The position numbers and the translations under genes are program-made. A DNA stretch of 64,000 nucleotides from Mycetohabitans endofungorum (GTDB lineage Bacteria > Pseudomonadota > Gammaproteobacteria > Burkholderiales > Burkholderiaceae): assembly GCF_037477895.1 (NCBI RefSeq), contig NZ_CP132745.1, forward strand, positions 372,001-436,000, written 5' to 3'. Shown here piece after piece: positions 18,904 to 28,052 of this stretch. Position 1 is the stretch's first letter. Every line of letters starts with the position of its first letter. The notes beneath the pieces are model-generated. The model saw only the letters and a list, made by a program, of their open reading frames with translations. It did not search any database and had not been told where the DNA came from.

Positions 18904-19710
18904 ATGGAGCCTATGATTCCGAATGTGCTGACAATTGCCGGGTCCGATCCAAGCGGCGGCGCCGGCATCCAGGCTGATCTCAAGACCTTTTCCGCGCTAG
19001 GCGCATACGGCGCCGCGGCGATTACCGCGTTGACCGCGCAAAACACGCGGGGCGTCACCGCGGTGCATCCGGTACCTGCCGACGTCGTGACTGCGCAACT
19101 GGACGCAGTATTCAGCGATCTGCGCGTTGACGCAGTCAAGATCGGCATGCTGGCGAACGCGGCGATCGTTCGCGCGGTGGCTGCCGTACTAGAGCGGTAC
19201 CAGCCCGCGCACGTGGTACTCGATACCGTGATCTTGTCGTCCAGCGGCCACGCGTTGCTCGAGCCCGATGCACTTGATGCGCTGCGCGAGCGATTGCTGC
19301 CATTGGCCAGCATCATCACGCCGAACTTGCATGAAGCGGCGGCGCTGCTTGACCAACCCGTCGCCGCCGACGAAGCGCAGATGGCACGCCAAGGCGATGC
19401 GCTACACGCGCTAGGCGCCCACGCGGTGCTGATCAAGGGGGGGCACTTGCCAGGCGACTTCAGTCCAGACTGGCTGATCGAAGCAAGCCGCCACACCCGG
19501 TTGGCCGGCGCTCGCGTGAATGTGACCAGCACGCACGGCACCGGCTGCACATTGTCCGCCGCGATTGCCGCGCTGCGCCCGCAACGACTGGACTTGGCCA
19601 ACGCCGTCAGCGATGCAAAGACCTATCTGACCCAGGCATTGATCCACAGCACGCGGCTTTCAGTCGGGCAAGGCACCGGGCCACTGCACCACTGTCACGC
19701 ATGGTGGTAG
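18904..19710 (+). CDS. thiD: Hydroxymethylpyrimidine/phosphomethylpyrimidine kinase
   Basis: A ribokinase-fold enzyme of thiamine synthesis that phosphorylates HMP and HMP-P. It has TIAGSDPSGGAGIQADLKTF at the start, and the anion-hole/ATP motif STHGTGCTLSAAIAA near residue 205. The ATG at 18904 (MEPMIPNVLTIAGSD) fits homologues; a GTG at 18880 is also in frame, as is ATG 18913. It lies 67 bp after lplT. Confidence 0.93.
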   Translation: MEPMIPNVLTIAGSDPSGGAGIQADLKTFSALGAYGAAAITALTAQNTRGVTAVHPVPADVVTAQLDAVFSDLRVDAVKIGMLANAAIVRAVAAVLERYQPAHVVLDTVILSSSGHALLEPDALDALRERLLPLASIITPNLHEAAALLDQPVAADEAQMARQGDALHALGAHAVLIKGGHLPGDFSPDWLIEASRHTRLAGARVNVTSTHGTGCTLSAAIAALRPQRLDLANAVSDAKTYLTQALIHSTRLSVGQGTGPLHHCHAWW

Positions 19711-19851
19711 CCGTTCTCAAGCGGCAGCAGACGTGGCGACCTGCGCGAGGCAGACTCCACGCCGCGAGCGGTGCCGACGCGCCGGGGACGCCATACGAAG
19801 ACGCCATAGAAGGACATCGTACAGGGACGTCGCGCAGAGACAGCCGCGAGG

Positions 19852-21039
19852 TCACGGAACCGTCGTATACGCGGCCGCACGTTTGGGCCAGTCATCCGGC
19901 ACGATGAATCCGCGCGCCAACTCACACCACTCGCCGGCCGGGTTGCCGACGTCCTGGTTGACGCGCACGTCGGCTAACGCCGCCACCATCAATGGCTGAT
20001 TCGGCCGGTCGCGCCAATAGTCGATGCAGCGCACCAGCACAGCGGTCGAATCGCGATACACGCGCGGGTCGTCGGCGGACAGCCGCAGCGGCGCCATCCA
20101 GCGCAAACGTGGCACGATCGTCCAGGCAGGCGCGTCGAATACGGGCCACTGCGCGGCACATGTCCACCAGCCCTGTAAGTGATCTGGCGCGACAGATCCC
20201 GGCGCGGCATCGCCGCGCGGCGCGCAGTTCACGCTGACGTTGTCCGAATCGCCAACGCCGCTCGAATCCCAGCGACGGAACAGCCAGCCGCACACGACCA
20301 TGGCCGCCTGCCAACGACCATCGGCGGCCAACGCCGCGATTTGTGGATGCTGGCTCAGCGTCAGCTGGTGGGTCAGCAACCGGGTCAGCTTACGGTCAAA
20401 GCGGTCGGCCAAATTCGGCCCCACATAGCGCGCCAGTGAACCGGGCGGACCACCCACGTCGAGATAGCACTTGACCGTCAGTTCCCAATGCCACGCCCTT
20501 GCATCGTCATCCACGAACAGAAAGTCGCACTCCCCCAGTGTGTGGCCATCGACCCGCACGGGCCGGTTCGCAGCGATCAACCGCGTTGCGGGGCCATATT
20601 GTAAGAAGAAGCCGAGCAACTGCTCCGCATATAAGCCGAGACGCGACTGCGGCCGGGCATCCAGAGCCGCATGCAACGCACGCGGATCGGCGTCGAGCCG
20701 TGCCAGCCATGCGAGCGCTTGCTGCCGCTGCCGCGGCTGCGCCAGCACGTGTGCCAATCGTGGGCCGAAATATCGCGCGTCAAGCAACGAGGGCGACAAT
20801 AACAGCCACGCCAGATCACGCACCGCAACGTCGCGATACGCATGGAGCAGATCAACGCAGCGTCTGCTGGCATGCGCAGGCGTCCGGTGACCCACGCGCT
20901 CTCGCGCGGCAGCCGCGAATGCAGCCGGGCCATCCGACTGCCGCGCGCCGCCGCCCTCGTCGGCAGCCGCGCCGGCGTCGCGATCATGGCAGCTTAATGC
21001 GCGACGGTGCGCTTGCGATGAATCGCACGAGCCAGACAT
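19852..21039 (-). CDS. DUF1853 family protein
   Basis: A protein of up to 395 aa of the DUF1853 family, function unknown, showing the family's HWELTVKCYLDVG block and the FGPRLAHVL region. The ATG at 21039 overlaps the 3' end of the uracil-DNA glycosylase gene by 46 bp, and the first 50 residues are charged and low-complexity, so the real start may be further in (for example a GTG near residue 49). Last gene of a tightly packed minus-strand run tsaB-rimI-udg-DUF1853. Confidence 0.75.
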   Translation of the reverse strand: MSGSCDSSQAHRRALSCHDRDAGAAADEGGGARQSDGPAAFAAAARERVGHRTPAHASRRCVDLLHAYRDVAVRDLAWLLLSPSLLDARYFGPRLAHVLAQPRQRQQALAWLARLDADPRALHAALDARPQSRLGLYAEQLLGFFLQYGPATRLIAANRPVRVDGHTLGECDFLFVDDDARAWHWELTVKCYLDVGGPPGSLARYVGPNLADRFDRKLTRLLTHQLTLSQHPQIAALAADGRWQAAMVVCGWLFRRWDSSGVGDSDNVSVNCAPRGDAAPGSVAPDHLQGWWTCAAQWPVFDAPAWTIVPRLRWMAPLRLSADDPRVYRDSTAVLVRCIDYWRDRPNQPLMVAALADVRVNQDVGNPAGEWCELARGFIVPDDWPKRAAAYTTVP

Positions 21040-21971
21040 AGGTCGCTCCAGGCCTTGTGCTTGTCGCGCAGGCTGCGTAACAGGTACGCCGGATGATACG
21101 TGACGATCACCGGCACGCCTTCATACTCGTGCACACGCCCCCGCAACGAAGCAATGCTTGCGTCGGTCTTCAGCAAGCTCTGCGCGGCGAACCGTCCGAG
21201 CGCGACAATCACGCTTGGCTTGACCAGCGCCACTTGCCGTTTCAAGTAGGGCTCGCAGCGCACCACTTCGTCCGGCTCCGGATTGCGATTGCCCGGCGGC
21301 CGGCATTTCAGCACATTCGCGATATAGACGTTGTCGCCGCGCCGCAGCTGCAATGCACGCAACATGTTGTCCAGCAGCTTGCCAGCCTGGCCGACGAACG
21401 GCTCGCCTTGCTTGTCCTCGTTCTCGCCTGGTGCTTCGCCGACCAGCATCCAGTCGGCCGTCTCGTCGCCGACGCCGAACACCGTGTTCGTGCGTCGTTC
21501 GCACAGCCGGCACAACGTACAGCCCGCGACGCGCGCCTTCAACGCTGCCCAATCCAACATCGGCACCGGTTGCGCGTCTGCCGCGGCCCCGGGCGCTGAT
21601 GCGGCAGTCGTCTTGACTCCCTCAGCCGCCTCGACTCCTTCTAATGCCTTGCCGACTCCACCCGCTGGTCCAGTTGCACTGTCCTCTGCCCTAGTCGCTT
21701 CAACTCGCGACTGCGCGGCCTCAACCGACGTGTGGCTTGCTTGAGAGGGCGCATGCGCTGCACTCTCTTGCGTGTCGCAAGCCTGCACAGTCACATCCGT
21801 CGCTTGGAGCGGCTGCGACGGCAGCGCGATGCCGGCCTCGCGCATAACGTCCCGAGCCGAGGACAGCGCATCGCCCTCAGCGTCACCAGGACGATGAACA
21901 TGCCCCGCGCCGCGGCGGACCCACAACGGCGCAATGCCAAGCTCTTCCAGAATCGCGTCAAGCTGCGCCAT
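20994..21971 (-). CDS. Type 4 (Fe-S) uracil-DNA glycosylase
   Basis: A 325-residue protein whose C-terminal about 200 residues are a family 4 uracil-DNA glycosylase, removing uracil from DNA. Visible motifs are the Fe-S cysteines in GCTLCRLCERR, the active-site loop GEAPGENEDKQGEPFVG, KCRPPGNRNP and the C-terminal TYHPAYLLR. Residues about 20-155 form an Ala/Thr/Glu-rich linker, seen in Burkholderia versions but not in minimal enzymes. It overlaps the end of rimI by 14 bp and is probably co-transcribed with it. Confidence 0.92.
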   Translation of the reverse strand: MAQLDAILEELGIAPLWVRRGAGHVHRPGDAEGDALSSARDVMREAGIALPSQPLQATDVTVQACDTQESAAHAPSQASHTSVEAAQSRVEATRAEDSATGPAGGVGKALEGVEAAEGVKTTAASAPGAAADAQPVPMLDWAALKARVAGCTLCRLCERRTNTVFGVGDETADWMLVGEAPGENEDKQGEPFVGQAGKLLDNMLRALQLRRGDNVYIANVLKCRPPGNRNPEPDEVVRCEPYLKRQVALVKPSVIVALGRFAAQSLLKTDASIASLRGRVHEYEGVPVIVTYHPAYLLRSLRDKHKAWSDLCLARAIHRKRTVAH

Positions 21972-22503
21972 CGGCCTGCTCCCGTTCCGCTTCCAGCGGG
22001 GTGCCCGCGCGCCGCGCGCCGGGCATCACCTCAGCGTGCAAGCCGTAACGCATCACGATTGCGTCCTCGCGCGCGTGGTGCCGCGCGGGATAATAACTCT
22101 TGCGCCGGCCGATCACGATGAAGCCAAAGCGCTCGTACAGCCGCATGGCACGCTGATTGGACGGACGCACCTCGAGCAGCACGCTGCCGAGCTGGCGCGC
22201 ACGCGTGATGCGCACCGCTTCGCGCAACAACGTCAAGCCAGCGCCGTGGCCTTGCGCGGTGGGCGCCACGCACAGATTCAATAAGTGCATCTCGTCCACG
22301 ACCGGCATCAGCACGCAATAGCCGACCAACACGCCAGTGACGTGCCTCAGGCAAACACCGAAGTAGCCATTGCGCAGTGAGTCCTCGAAGTTGCCTCGCG
22401 TCCAGGGAAACTCGTACGCGTCGCGCTCGACCGCCGCGACCTCATCGAGATCGCTGTCGGTCATCGGCGTCAGATAGCGCTGGGTCATCAACACGCCGCT
22501 CAT
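21958..22503 (-). CDS. rimI: Ribosomal protein bS18 N-alanine acetyltransferase
   Basis: A 181-residue GNAT acetyltransferase: PMTDSDLDEVAAVERDAYEFPWTRGNFEDSL and the acetyl-CoA binding loop VAPTAQGHGAGLTLL mark RimI, which acetylates the N-terminus of S18. The tail after about residue 155 is Arg/Glu/Ala-rich. Its ATG overlaps the tsaB stop by 4 bp. Linkage to tsaB is common in proteobacteria. Confidence 0.92.
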   Translation of the reverse strand: MSGVLMTQRYLTPMTDSDLDEVAAVERDAYEFPWTRGNFEDSLRNGYFGVCLRHVTGVLVGYCVLMPVVDEMHLLNLCVAPTAQGHGAGLTLLREAVRITRARQLGSVLLEVRPSNQRAMRLYERFGFIVIGRRKSYYPARHHAREDAIVMRYGLHAEVMPGARRAGTPLEAEREQADGAA

Positions 22504-23252
22504 CGGGCCTCCTTCGCCGAATCTTTGAGCACACGGGCCGCCGCGCGCTCGTCAGTGGTCTGCGCGACTTTGTCGCGCACGTACTCGGGCGTGGCCAGGT
22601 GCGCAGGCAACGCGCGGCCCGCCATCAACGCACGCCAGCCGGCTAGCGCCAGTGCGTGGGCGTGCGGCATCGCGCAAGGGTCGATCACGCGCGCCCGCGT
22701 CGCGGCACCCAGCGCGTCGCCGAACACAGACGATGCATTGCCGGCTAGCGTAAACGGCTCGTCCGGAGCCGGCACGCGATCGGGCGCGGCGAGCGCGGCA
22801 GGATGGCATACCCGCCAGTCGGCGAGCGTGTCGTCCCACGCAAAGTCCGCCCAATAGACCTCGCCCATCCGGGCGTCGAGCGCGACAAGCACGCGTCCTG
22901 CATCTGGATCCGATGCGCGCGCGCGTTCCGCGCAGACGAGCAACGTGCCAACCGGCACCACCGGCACACCCAGCCCGAATGCCAGACCCTGCGCCACGCC
23001 AGCCGCCGTGCGCAGACCGGTGAACGAGCCGGGCCCCGCGCCGAACGCCACCGCGGCGCAATCAGTCAGTGTGAGTGTCGCTTCCTCCAGCACTTCCCGT
23101 ACCGCGGGCAGCACGCGTGCGCTGGAAACCGGGCCAGTGTGCTCATGGCGGCTGATCACGCGCGGCGAACCGGCGGCAGGCGGCAGATGGAACACCGCGA
23201 CCGAGCAGAATTCGGTCGACGTATCGAGAGCAAGCAAGGCATGAGGCGTCAT
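22500..23252 (-). CDS. tsaB: tRNA threonylcarbamoyladenosine biosynthesis protein TsaB
   Basis: A 250-residue ASKHA-fold protein, the TsaD partner needed for the universal t6A modification of ANN-decoding tRNAs. It starts MTPHALLALDTSTEFCSVAV and has the family motif AFGAGPGSFTGLR. The frame is open to 23366, but ATG 23252 fits the family start exactly. First gene of the minus-strand run with rimI. Confidence 0.94.
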   Translation of the reverse strand: MTPHALLALDTSTEFCSVAVFHLPPAAGSPRVISRHEHTGPVSSARVLPAVREVLEEATLTLTDCAAVAFGAGPGSFTGLRTAAGVAQGLAFGLGVPVVPVGTLLVCAERARASDPDAGRVLVALDARMGEVYWADFAWDDTLADWRVCHPAALAAPDRVPAPDEPFTLAGNASSVFGDALGAATRARVIDPCAMPHAHALALAGWRALMAGRALPAHLATPEYVRDKVAQTTDERAAARVLKDSAKEAR

Positions 23253-23377
23253 AACCGCTATTGTAATGCCGGCCCGCGTCAACTCTATTATTTGGAGGAC
23301 TTGCTCCAGCACAGGGCGGCACGTTCCGACTACACTCGGCCGTTCAGGATGGATGGACAGGGCCAAGGAGGGTCACG

Positions 23378-23647
23378 ATGAGTGAGATCGATGCGCGGTT
23401 CGCGCAGGCGCAGAACGAAGTTAGGCAATTGCCGGAGCGCCCCAGCAACCTAACGTTGCTGCGCTTATATGCGCTGTTCAAGCAAGCCACGGAAGGTGAC
23501 GTGTACGGCGACAAGCCCGGCTTAGCCGATATCGTCGGCAAGTATAAGTACGACGCCTGGGCCGCGCTGAAAGGCACGTCGCAGGACACCGCCAAGCACC
23601 AATACGTCGAGTTGGTCGAATCGTTGAAGAACGGCACCGCGTCGTGA
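23378..23647 (+). CDS. Acyl-CoA-binding protein (ACBP)
   Basis: An 89-residue four-helix ACBP, beginning MSEIDARFAQAQNEVRQLPERP and containing the diagnostic LYALFKQATEGDVYG and KYKYDAWAALKGTS segments with the ligand-contact Tyr and Lys. ACBPs bind long-chain acyl-CoAs in the cytosol. They are universal in eukaryotes but patchy in bacteria, although regular in Burkholderia-type genomes. A ribosome binding site (AAGGAGGG) lies at 23365-23372. Stands alone, divergent from tsaB. Confidence 0.95.
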   Translation: MSEIDARFAQAQNEVRQLPERPSNLTLLRLYALFKQATEGDVYGDKPGLADIVGKYKYDAWAALKGTSQDTAKHQYVELVESLKNGTAS

Positions 23648-24059
23648 TACTGCGCGCCCGCGCCGGCGGGCACAGCGCGATCTTGCTCGCAGCAGGTAGC
23701 GCAGCGCAGCAAATTCGGATAGAATCGAGGCTTCGCGCGCCGGTGAACTACTATATTGTTTGGCTGGGTCGCGCGTTTTTGCAGCGTTTTGCTCCAATCC
23801 CCGTTTAGAAACTGTCCCCTCCCACCTTTGCCCGCTTTTGGGTGCGGTTGTAGACCAAGCAAGGTTCGCGTTTCCGCGTTGGGCGGTTCGCACCGTTACA
23901 GGTTCTAACATCGGCTCGCATTTCACGAGCCATGCCCGTTTTTCGATCTGGTGAACGGATATCGTTCATCGCATCCGACGATCGTGGCTGCCGATTGGCG
24001 CCTCTCGCATTTTTCCGGACCGGTTCGCGCCGCGCAGGCGCGAAACTCATAGGATCGTC
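23648..24059 (+). promoter_or_regulatory. Long leader region upstream of RhlE-type helicase gene
   Basis: About 410 bases with no recognisable gene between the ACBP gene and the helicase. It contains an inverted repeat TGAACG-5-CGTTCA (23952-23968) and short G/C-rich arms. A long 5' untranslated leader is usual for bacterial DEAD-box helicase genes, but no promoter could be fixed. Confidence 0.3.
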
Positions 24060-25838
24060 ATGACCTCGAATTCCCCCTCGTCACTCGGCGCGCTGGCGCG
24101 TGAACTTTTCGGCAACGATGCCCCCTCGTCGCACGGCGACGCGCCGGTGGCGCCCACGCCGGCTGCTGAAGCCCCCTCCGCCACGGCAGTGCACGCAGCC
24201 GCCGCCACGCCGGCACCTGATGCAATGGCCACGACGATTGCCGCGCAGCAACCCGACTCCGCAGCAAGCGCGGCCATCGACGCTGCACAGACCGCCGATA
24301 CGGCGAACAACGATACCCCCCGCGGTGACGGCTTTATAGCGCTCGGCCTGTCGCCGGAAATCGTCTCCGCGCTGACCGCCGCCGGCTATCACGCACCAAC
24401 GCCGGTCCAGCAGCGCGCGATACCGGCTGCACTCGCCGGCCACGATCTGCTAGTCTCGAGCCCGACCGGCTCGGGCAAGACCGCGGCATTCATGCTGCCC
24501 GCGATCGAGCGCTTCGCACAGATGCAAAAAGCCGGCACGCTTGGCCAGCGCGCGAACCAGCCCGCGCATCAGGCACAGCGCGGTGATCGGGGCGAGCGCC
24601 GTCATCGCCGCGAGCAACCTGTCGCCAAACCGGCGCTGCTGGTGCTTACACCGACACGCGAACTCGCGATGCAGGTGACCACTGCGGCGACCACCTATGG
24701 CAAGCACCTGCGGCGACTGCGCACGGTCAGCATTCTGGGCGGGGTCGCCTATGGCCAGCAATTGATGCTGCTGGCGAAGAACCCCGAAATCCTGGTTGCC
24801 ACTCCCGGCCGGCTGATCGATCACCTCGAACGCGGCCGCATTGACCTGTCCCAGTTACAGATGCTGGTGCTCGACGAAGCCGACCGGATGCTCGACATGG
24901 GGTTCATCGAAGACATCGAGGCGATCATCGACCGCACCCCGGCCACACGGCAGACGCTGCTGTTCTCGGCGACGCTCGACGGCAAGGTAGGTTCGCTGGC
25001 GCAGCGCTTTCTTAGCGACGCCGAACGGATCGAGATCCGTCGTGAGCCGGAGTCGCGCGCGAACATTGTGCAGTCCATCCACTACGTCGACGACCGCGCC
25101 CATAAGGATCGGCTGCTGACGCATCTGTTGGCTGACGGCGCACTCGATCAAGCGATTGTGTTCACTGCGACAAAGAATGACGCGGACGTGATCGCCGCCA
25201 GGCTGGCCGAAGACGGCTTCGCCTCCGCCGCATTGCATGGCGACTTGCCGCAAGGCGCGCGCAACCGGACAATCCGCGCGTTGCGTGAACGACGCGTGCG
25301 CGTATTGGTCGCGACAGATGTCGCCGCGCGTGGCATCGACATACCCGGCATCACGCACGTGTTCAATTACGATTTGCCCAAATTCGCAGAAGACTACGTG
25401 CACCGGATCGGCCGGACCGGACGTGCGGGGCGCAGCGGCATCGCTGTCAGCCTTGTGCACCATGCTGAAGTCGGCGCCCTGAAGCGGATCGAGCGATTCG
25501 TGCGCACGCCGCTGCCTGTCAACGTGATCGCCGGATTCGAGCCCAAGCGAGCACCGTCCACACGTGCACCGGCACGTCGCGGCACGCCGCCGCGCGGCCA
25601 CGGGCGGGGCGCCGGCGGCGGCTATCAAGGGCGAGGAACGAGCAACGGTTACGGCAACGCTCGACACGGTGCCGGTGGTGGTGGTAGCCGCGAAGGCGGT
25701 GGCCGCGAGGCCGGCTATCGTGGCGGATTCAGTGACACCCGCGCCGGTAATGACCGTGGCCGAGGCGGTTTTGCGGATTCGCGCGGGCCGGCGCGTCGTC
25801 GGGATGACGATCGCCGTACGTCACGCTACGACGACTGA
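24060..25838 (+). CDS. rhlE: DEAD-box RNA helicase, RhlE type
   Basis: A 592-residue helicase used in ribosome assembly and cold adaptation. After a 90-residue Ala/Pro/Thr-rich extension come the Q motif (GYHAPTPVQQRAIP), Walker A SPTGSGKTAAF, DEAD box VLDEADRMLDMG, SAT, and motif VI HRIGRTGRAGRSG. The C-terminal about 90 residues are Gly/Arg-rich RGG-like repeats that should bind RNA. A basic, Gln/Arg-rich insert (RANQPAHQAQRGDRGERRHR region) lies between motifs I and Ia. A strong terminator follows. Confidence 0.93.
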   Translation: MTSNSPSSLGALARELFGNDAPSSHGDAPVAPTPAAEAPSATAVHAAAATPAPDAMATTIAAQQPDSAASAAIDAAQTADTANNDTPRGDGFIALGLSPEIVSALTAAGYHAPTPVQQRAIPAALAGHDLLVSSPTGSGKTAAFMLPAIERFAQMQKAGTLGQRANQPAHQAQRGDRGERRHRREQPVAKPALLVLTPTRELAMQVTTAATTYGKHLRRLRTVSILGGVAYGQQLMLLAKNPEILVATPGRLIDHLERGRIDLSQLQMLVLDEADRMLDMGFIEDIEAIIDRTPATRQTLLFSATLDGKVGSLAQRFLSDAERIEIRREPESRANIVQSIHYVDDRAHKDRLLTHLLADGALDQAIVFTATKNDADVIAARLAEDGFASAALHGDLPQGARNRTIRALRERRVRVLVATDVAARGIDIPGITHVFNYDLPKFAEDYVHRIGRTGRAGRSGIAVSLVHHAEVGALKRIERFVRTPLPVNVIAGFEPKRAPSTRAPARRGTPPRGHGRGAGGGYQGRGTSNGYGNARHGAGGGGSREGGGREAGYRGGFSDTRAGNDRGRGGFADSRGPARRRDDDRRTSRYDD

Positions 25839-25881
25839 CCGTTCTGACGCGAGCGGGCCGGCGAGCCCGACGCTCCGAGAG

Positions 25882-25907
25882 ATGGCGCCCTGCGGCGCCA
25901 TTTTTTT
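25882..25907 (+). terminator. Rho-independent terminator after the helicase gene
   Basis: An 8-bp perfect stem ATGGCGCC / GGCGCCAT with a CTGC loop is followed by a run of seven T, about 45 bp after the helicase stop. Confidence 0.9.
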
Positions 25908-25951
25908 CGCGCCGTACTTATTGCACCGTACGGCTGGCGTTCGGATCAAAA

Positions 25952-25968
25952 ATTTCATTATATGAAAT
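25952..25968. promoter_or_regulatory. Candidate operator 1 upstream of aceA
   Basis: ATTTCATTATATGAAAT, a near-palindrome with ATTTCAT/ATGAAAT arms. It is the exact reverse complement of the second element at 26035-26051. The whole stretch 25910-26236 is strikingly AT-rich and must hold the aceA promoter. Palindromes of this type are bound by IclR-like or similar dimeric repressors; the regulator is not in the window. Confidence 0.5.
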
Positions 25969-26034
25969 AATCTTTTGTGTCATAAAAATATGTGGTGCGT
26001 AGCACAAAAGTTCTTTTGCAGGATAGAAAACGTA

Positions 26035-26051
26035 ATTTCATATAATGAAAT
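26035..26051. promoter_or_regulatory. Candidate operator 2 upstream of aceA
   Basis: ATTTCATATAATGAAAT, the reverse complement of operator 1, centre-to-centre 83 bp away (about eight helical turns), a geometry that suits DNA looping. It lies about 185 bp upstream of the aceA start. Confidence 0.5.
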
Positions 26052-26236
26052 ATATTTTTTAAATATTTGATTTTTATGGTTTAAATATATTCAACAAAAC
26101 GCTTTCCGCCCCTGTTTCGCTCGGCTCGGTTTGCCTAATCTCTTATATAAGACTTCCCAACGCAACGCTAACCTGGGCGGTGCGAAACCGAAGTCATCCA
26201 GGCTACCCAATACGTCATTCGAGCAAGGAGAACGCT

Positions 26237-27556
26237 ATGTCTCGCCAACAGGAAGCGCAAAAACTACAGGCCCAGTGGGAAACCAATCCACGCTGGAAGG
26301 GCATCAAGCGCGGCTACACCGCAGAAGACGTGATTCGCTTGCGTGGCTCGGTACCGGTCGAGCACACGCTTGCTCAGCGCGGCGCCGAGAAGCTGTGGAC
26401 ACTGATCAACGAAGAGCCGTTCGTCAACGCGCTTGGCGCATTGACCGGCAACCAGGCGATGCAGCAGGTCAAGGCCGGGTTGAAGGCAATCTATTTGTCC
26501 GGCTGGCAAGTGGCGGGCGATGCCAACGTCGCTGGCGAAATGTATCCGGACCAATCACTGTACCCGGCCAACTCGGTGCCGCTGGTCGTCAAGCGCATCA
26601 ACAACACGCTGACCCGCGCTGATCAGATCCAATGGTCCGAAGGCAAGAATCCGGGTGACGAAGGCTACATCGACTTCTTCGCGCCGATTGTCGCGGACGC
26701 CGAAGCCGGCTTTGGCGGTGTGCTGAACGCATACGAGTTGATGAAAGCGATGATCGAAGCGGGTGCGGCCGGTGTGCACTTCGAGGATCAGCTCGCCGCC
26801 GTCAAGAAGTGCGGCCACATGGGCGGCAAGGTGCTGGTGCCGACCCGCGAAGCGGTGGCCAAGCTCATTTCGGCGCGGCTCGCGGCTGATGTCAGCGATA
26901 CGCCAACGGTATTGGTGGCCCGCACCGACGCGCAAGCCGCCGACCTGATCACCTCCGATATCGACGGCAACGACAAGCCATTCCTCACTGGCGAACGCAC
27001 GGTCGAAGGCTTCTTCCGGACCCGTCCGGGCTTGGAGCAAGCGATCTCGCGCGGCCTGGCGTACGCGCCGTATGCCGACCTAATCTGGTGCGAGACCGGC
27101 AAGCCAGACCTGGAATACGCAAAGAAGTTTGCCGAAGCAATTCACAAGGCATTCCCGGGCAAGCTGCTGTCGTACAACTGTTCACCGTCGTTCAACTGGA
27201 AAAAGAATCTGGACGATGCAACGATCGCAAAATTCCAGAAGGAACTCGGTGCGATGGGCTACAAGTTTCAGTTCATCACGTTGGCCGGCTTCCACAGCTT
27301 GAACTACTCGATGTTCAATCTCGCGTACGGCTACGCGCGCAACCAGATGAGCGCCTTCGTTGACTTGCAGCAGGCCGAGTTCGCCGCAGCCGAAAAGGGT
27401 TTCACCGCGGTCAAGCACCAACGTGAAGTCGGCACCGGCTACTTCGACACGATCACGCAGACGGTCGAGCGCGAAGCGTCGACGACTGCACTGCATGGCT
27501 CCACCGAAGATGAACAGTTCTTTGACAGCAAGAAGGTCGTAAACCGCGTCGGCTGA
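26237..27556 (+). CDS. aceA: Isocitrate lyase
   Basis: The glyoxylate-shunt enzyme that splits isocitrate into succinate and glyoxylate. It is 439 residues, begins [20 protein letters not shown] and has the catalytic loop [11 protein letters not shown] with the active Cys near residue 191, and the [10 protein letters not shown] motif. AAGGAG at 26225-26230 sets the ATG at 26237, although the frame is open from 26180. It works with aceB downstream to permit growth on acetate or fatty acids. Confidence 0.97.
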   Translation: MSRQQEAQKLQAQWETNPRWKGIKRGYTAEDVIRLRGSVPVEHTLAQRGAEKLWTLINEEPFVNALGALTGNQAMQQVKAGLKAIYLSGWQVAGDANVAGEMYPDQSLYPANSVPLVVKRINNTLTRADQIQWSEGKNPGDEGYIDFFAPIVADAEAGFGGVLNAYELMKAMIEAGAAGVHFEDQLAAVKKCGHMGGKVLVPTREAVAKLISARLAADVSDTPTVLVARTDAQAADLITSDIDGNDKPFLTGERTVEGFFRTRPGLEQAISRGLAYAPYADLIWCETGKPDLEYAKKFAEAIHKAFPGKLLSYNCSPSFNWKKNLDDATIAKFQKELGAMGYKFQFITLAGFHSLNYSMFNLAYGYARNQMSAFVDLQQAEFAAAEKGFTAVKHQREVGTGYFDTITQTVEREASTTALHGSTEDEQFFDSKKVVNRVG

Positions 27557-27637
27557 CCGCCCCCGACAAAAAAGAGCGTCTGCGTGCGACGTATCGCCGA
27601 TGCGGCGATGCGTGCGCGGCGGAATCAGGGAGGAAAT

Positions 27638-27988
27638 TCAGCGCCAATAGGCGGGACGACTGTACGTATGCTTCAGGTAATCGATGAACAGCCGGACCCG
27701 CAACGGCAAATGACGCCGCTGCGGGAACACTGCGTGAATGCCGATCGGTGGCGCCGCGTAGTCGTCCAGCACACTGACCAGGCGCCCCGCTGCGATATCC
27801 TGACCCACCTTCCACCACGAGCGCCATGCGAGACCGTGCCCCTCCAGGCACCACTCACGCAGCACTGTGCCATCCGAGCACTCCATCGTGCCGGATACGC
27901 GGATCGTTATGATCTTGCCGTCCTGCTCTGGAAGGTCCACCCCCGCTGCGGGTACCGGATCCGGCATGCAGGACATGATTGCGTTCAT
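27638..27988 (-). pseudogene. LysR-family regulator, C-terminal remnant
   Basis: Only the last about 85 residues of a LysR effector-binding domain remain (LREWCLEGHGLAWRSWWKV, then AAGRLVSVLDDYAAPPIGIH and the typical VRLFIDYLKHTY ending). The helix-turn-helix and most of the ligand domain are missing, and the 5' side runs into the aceB promoter. It lies antisense between aceA and aceB, where a local regulator would once have been. Confidence 0.8.
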
Positions 27989-28052
27989 CGAACGCGCGTC
28001 TCACCTATCTTATTCGCATCACTGAATAAACTTGACCAACTAAGGAGAAGTC

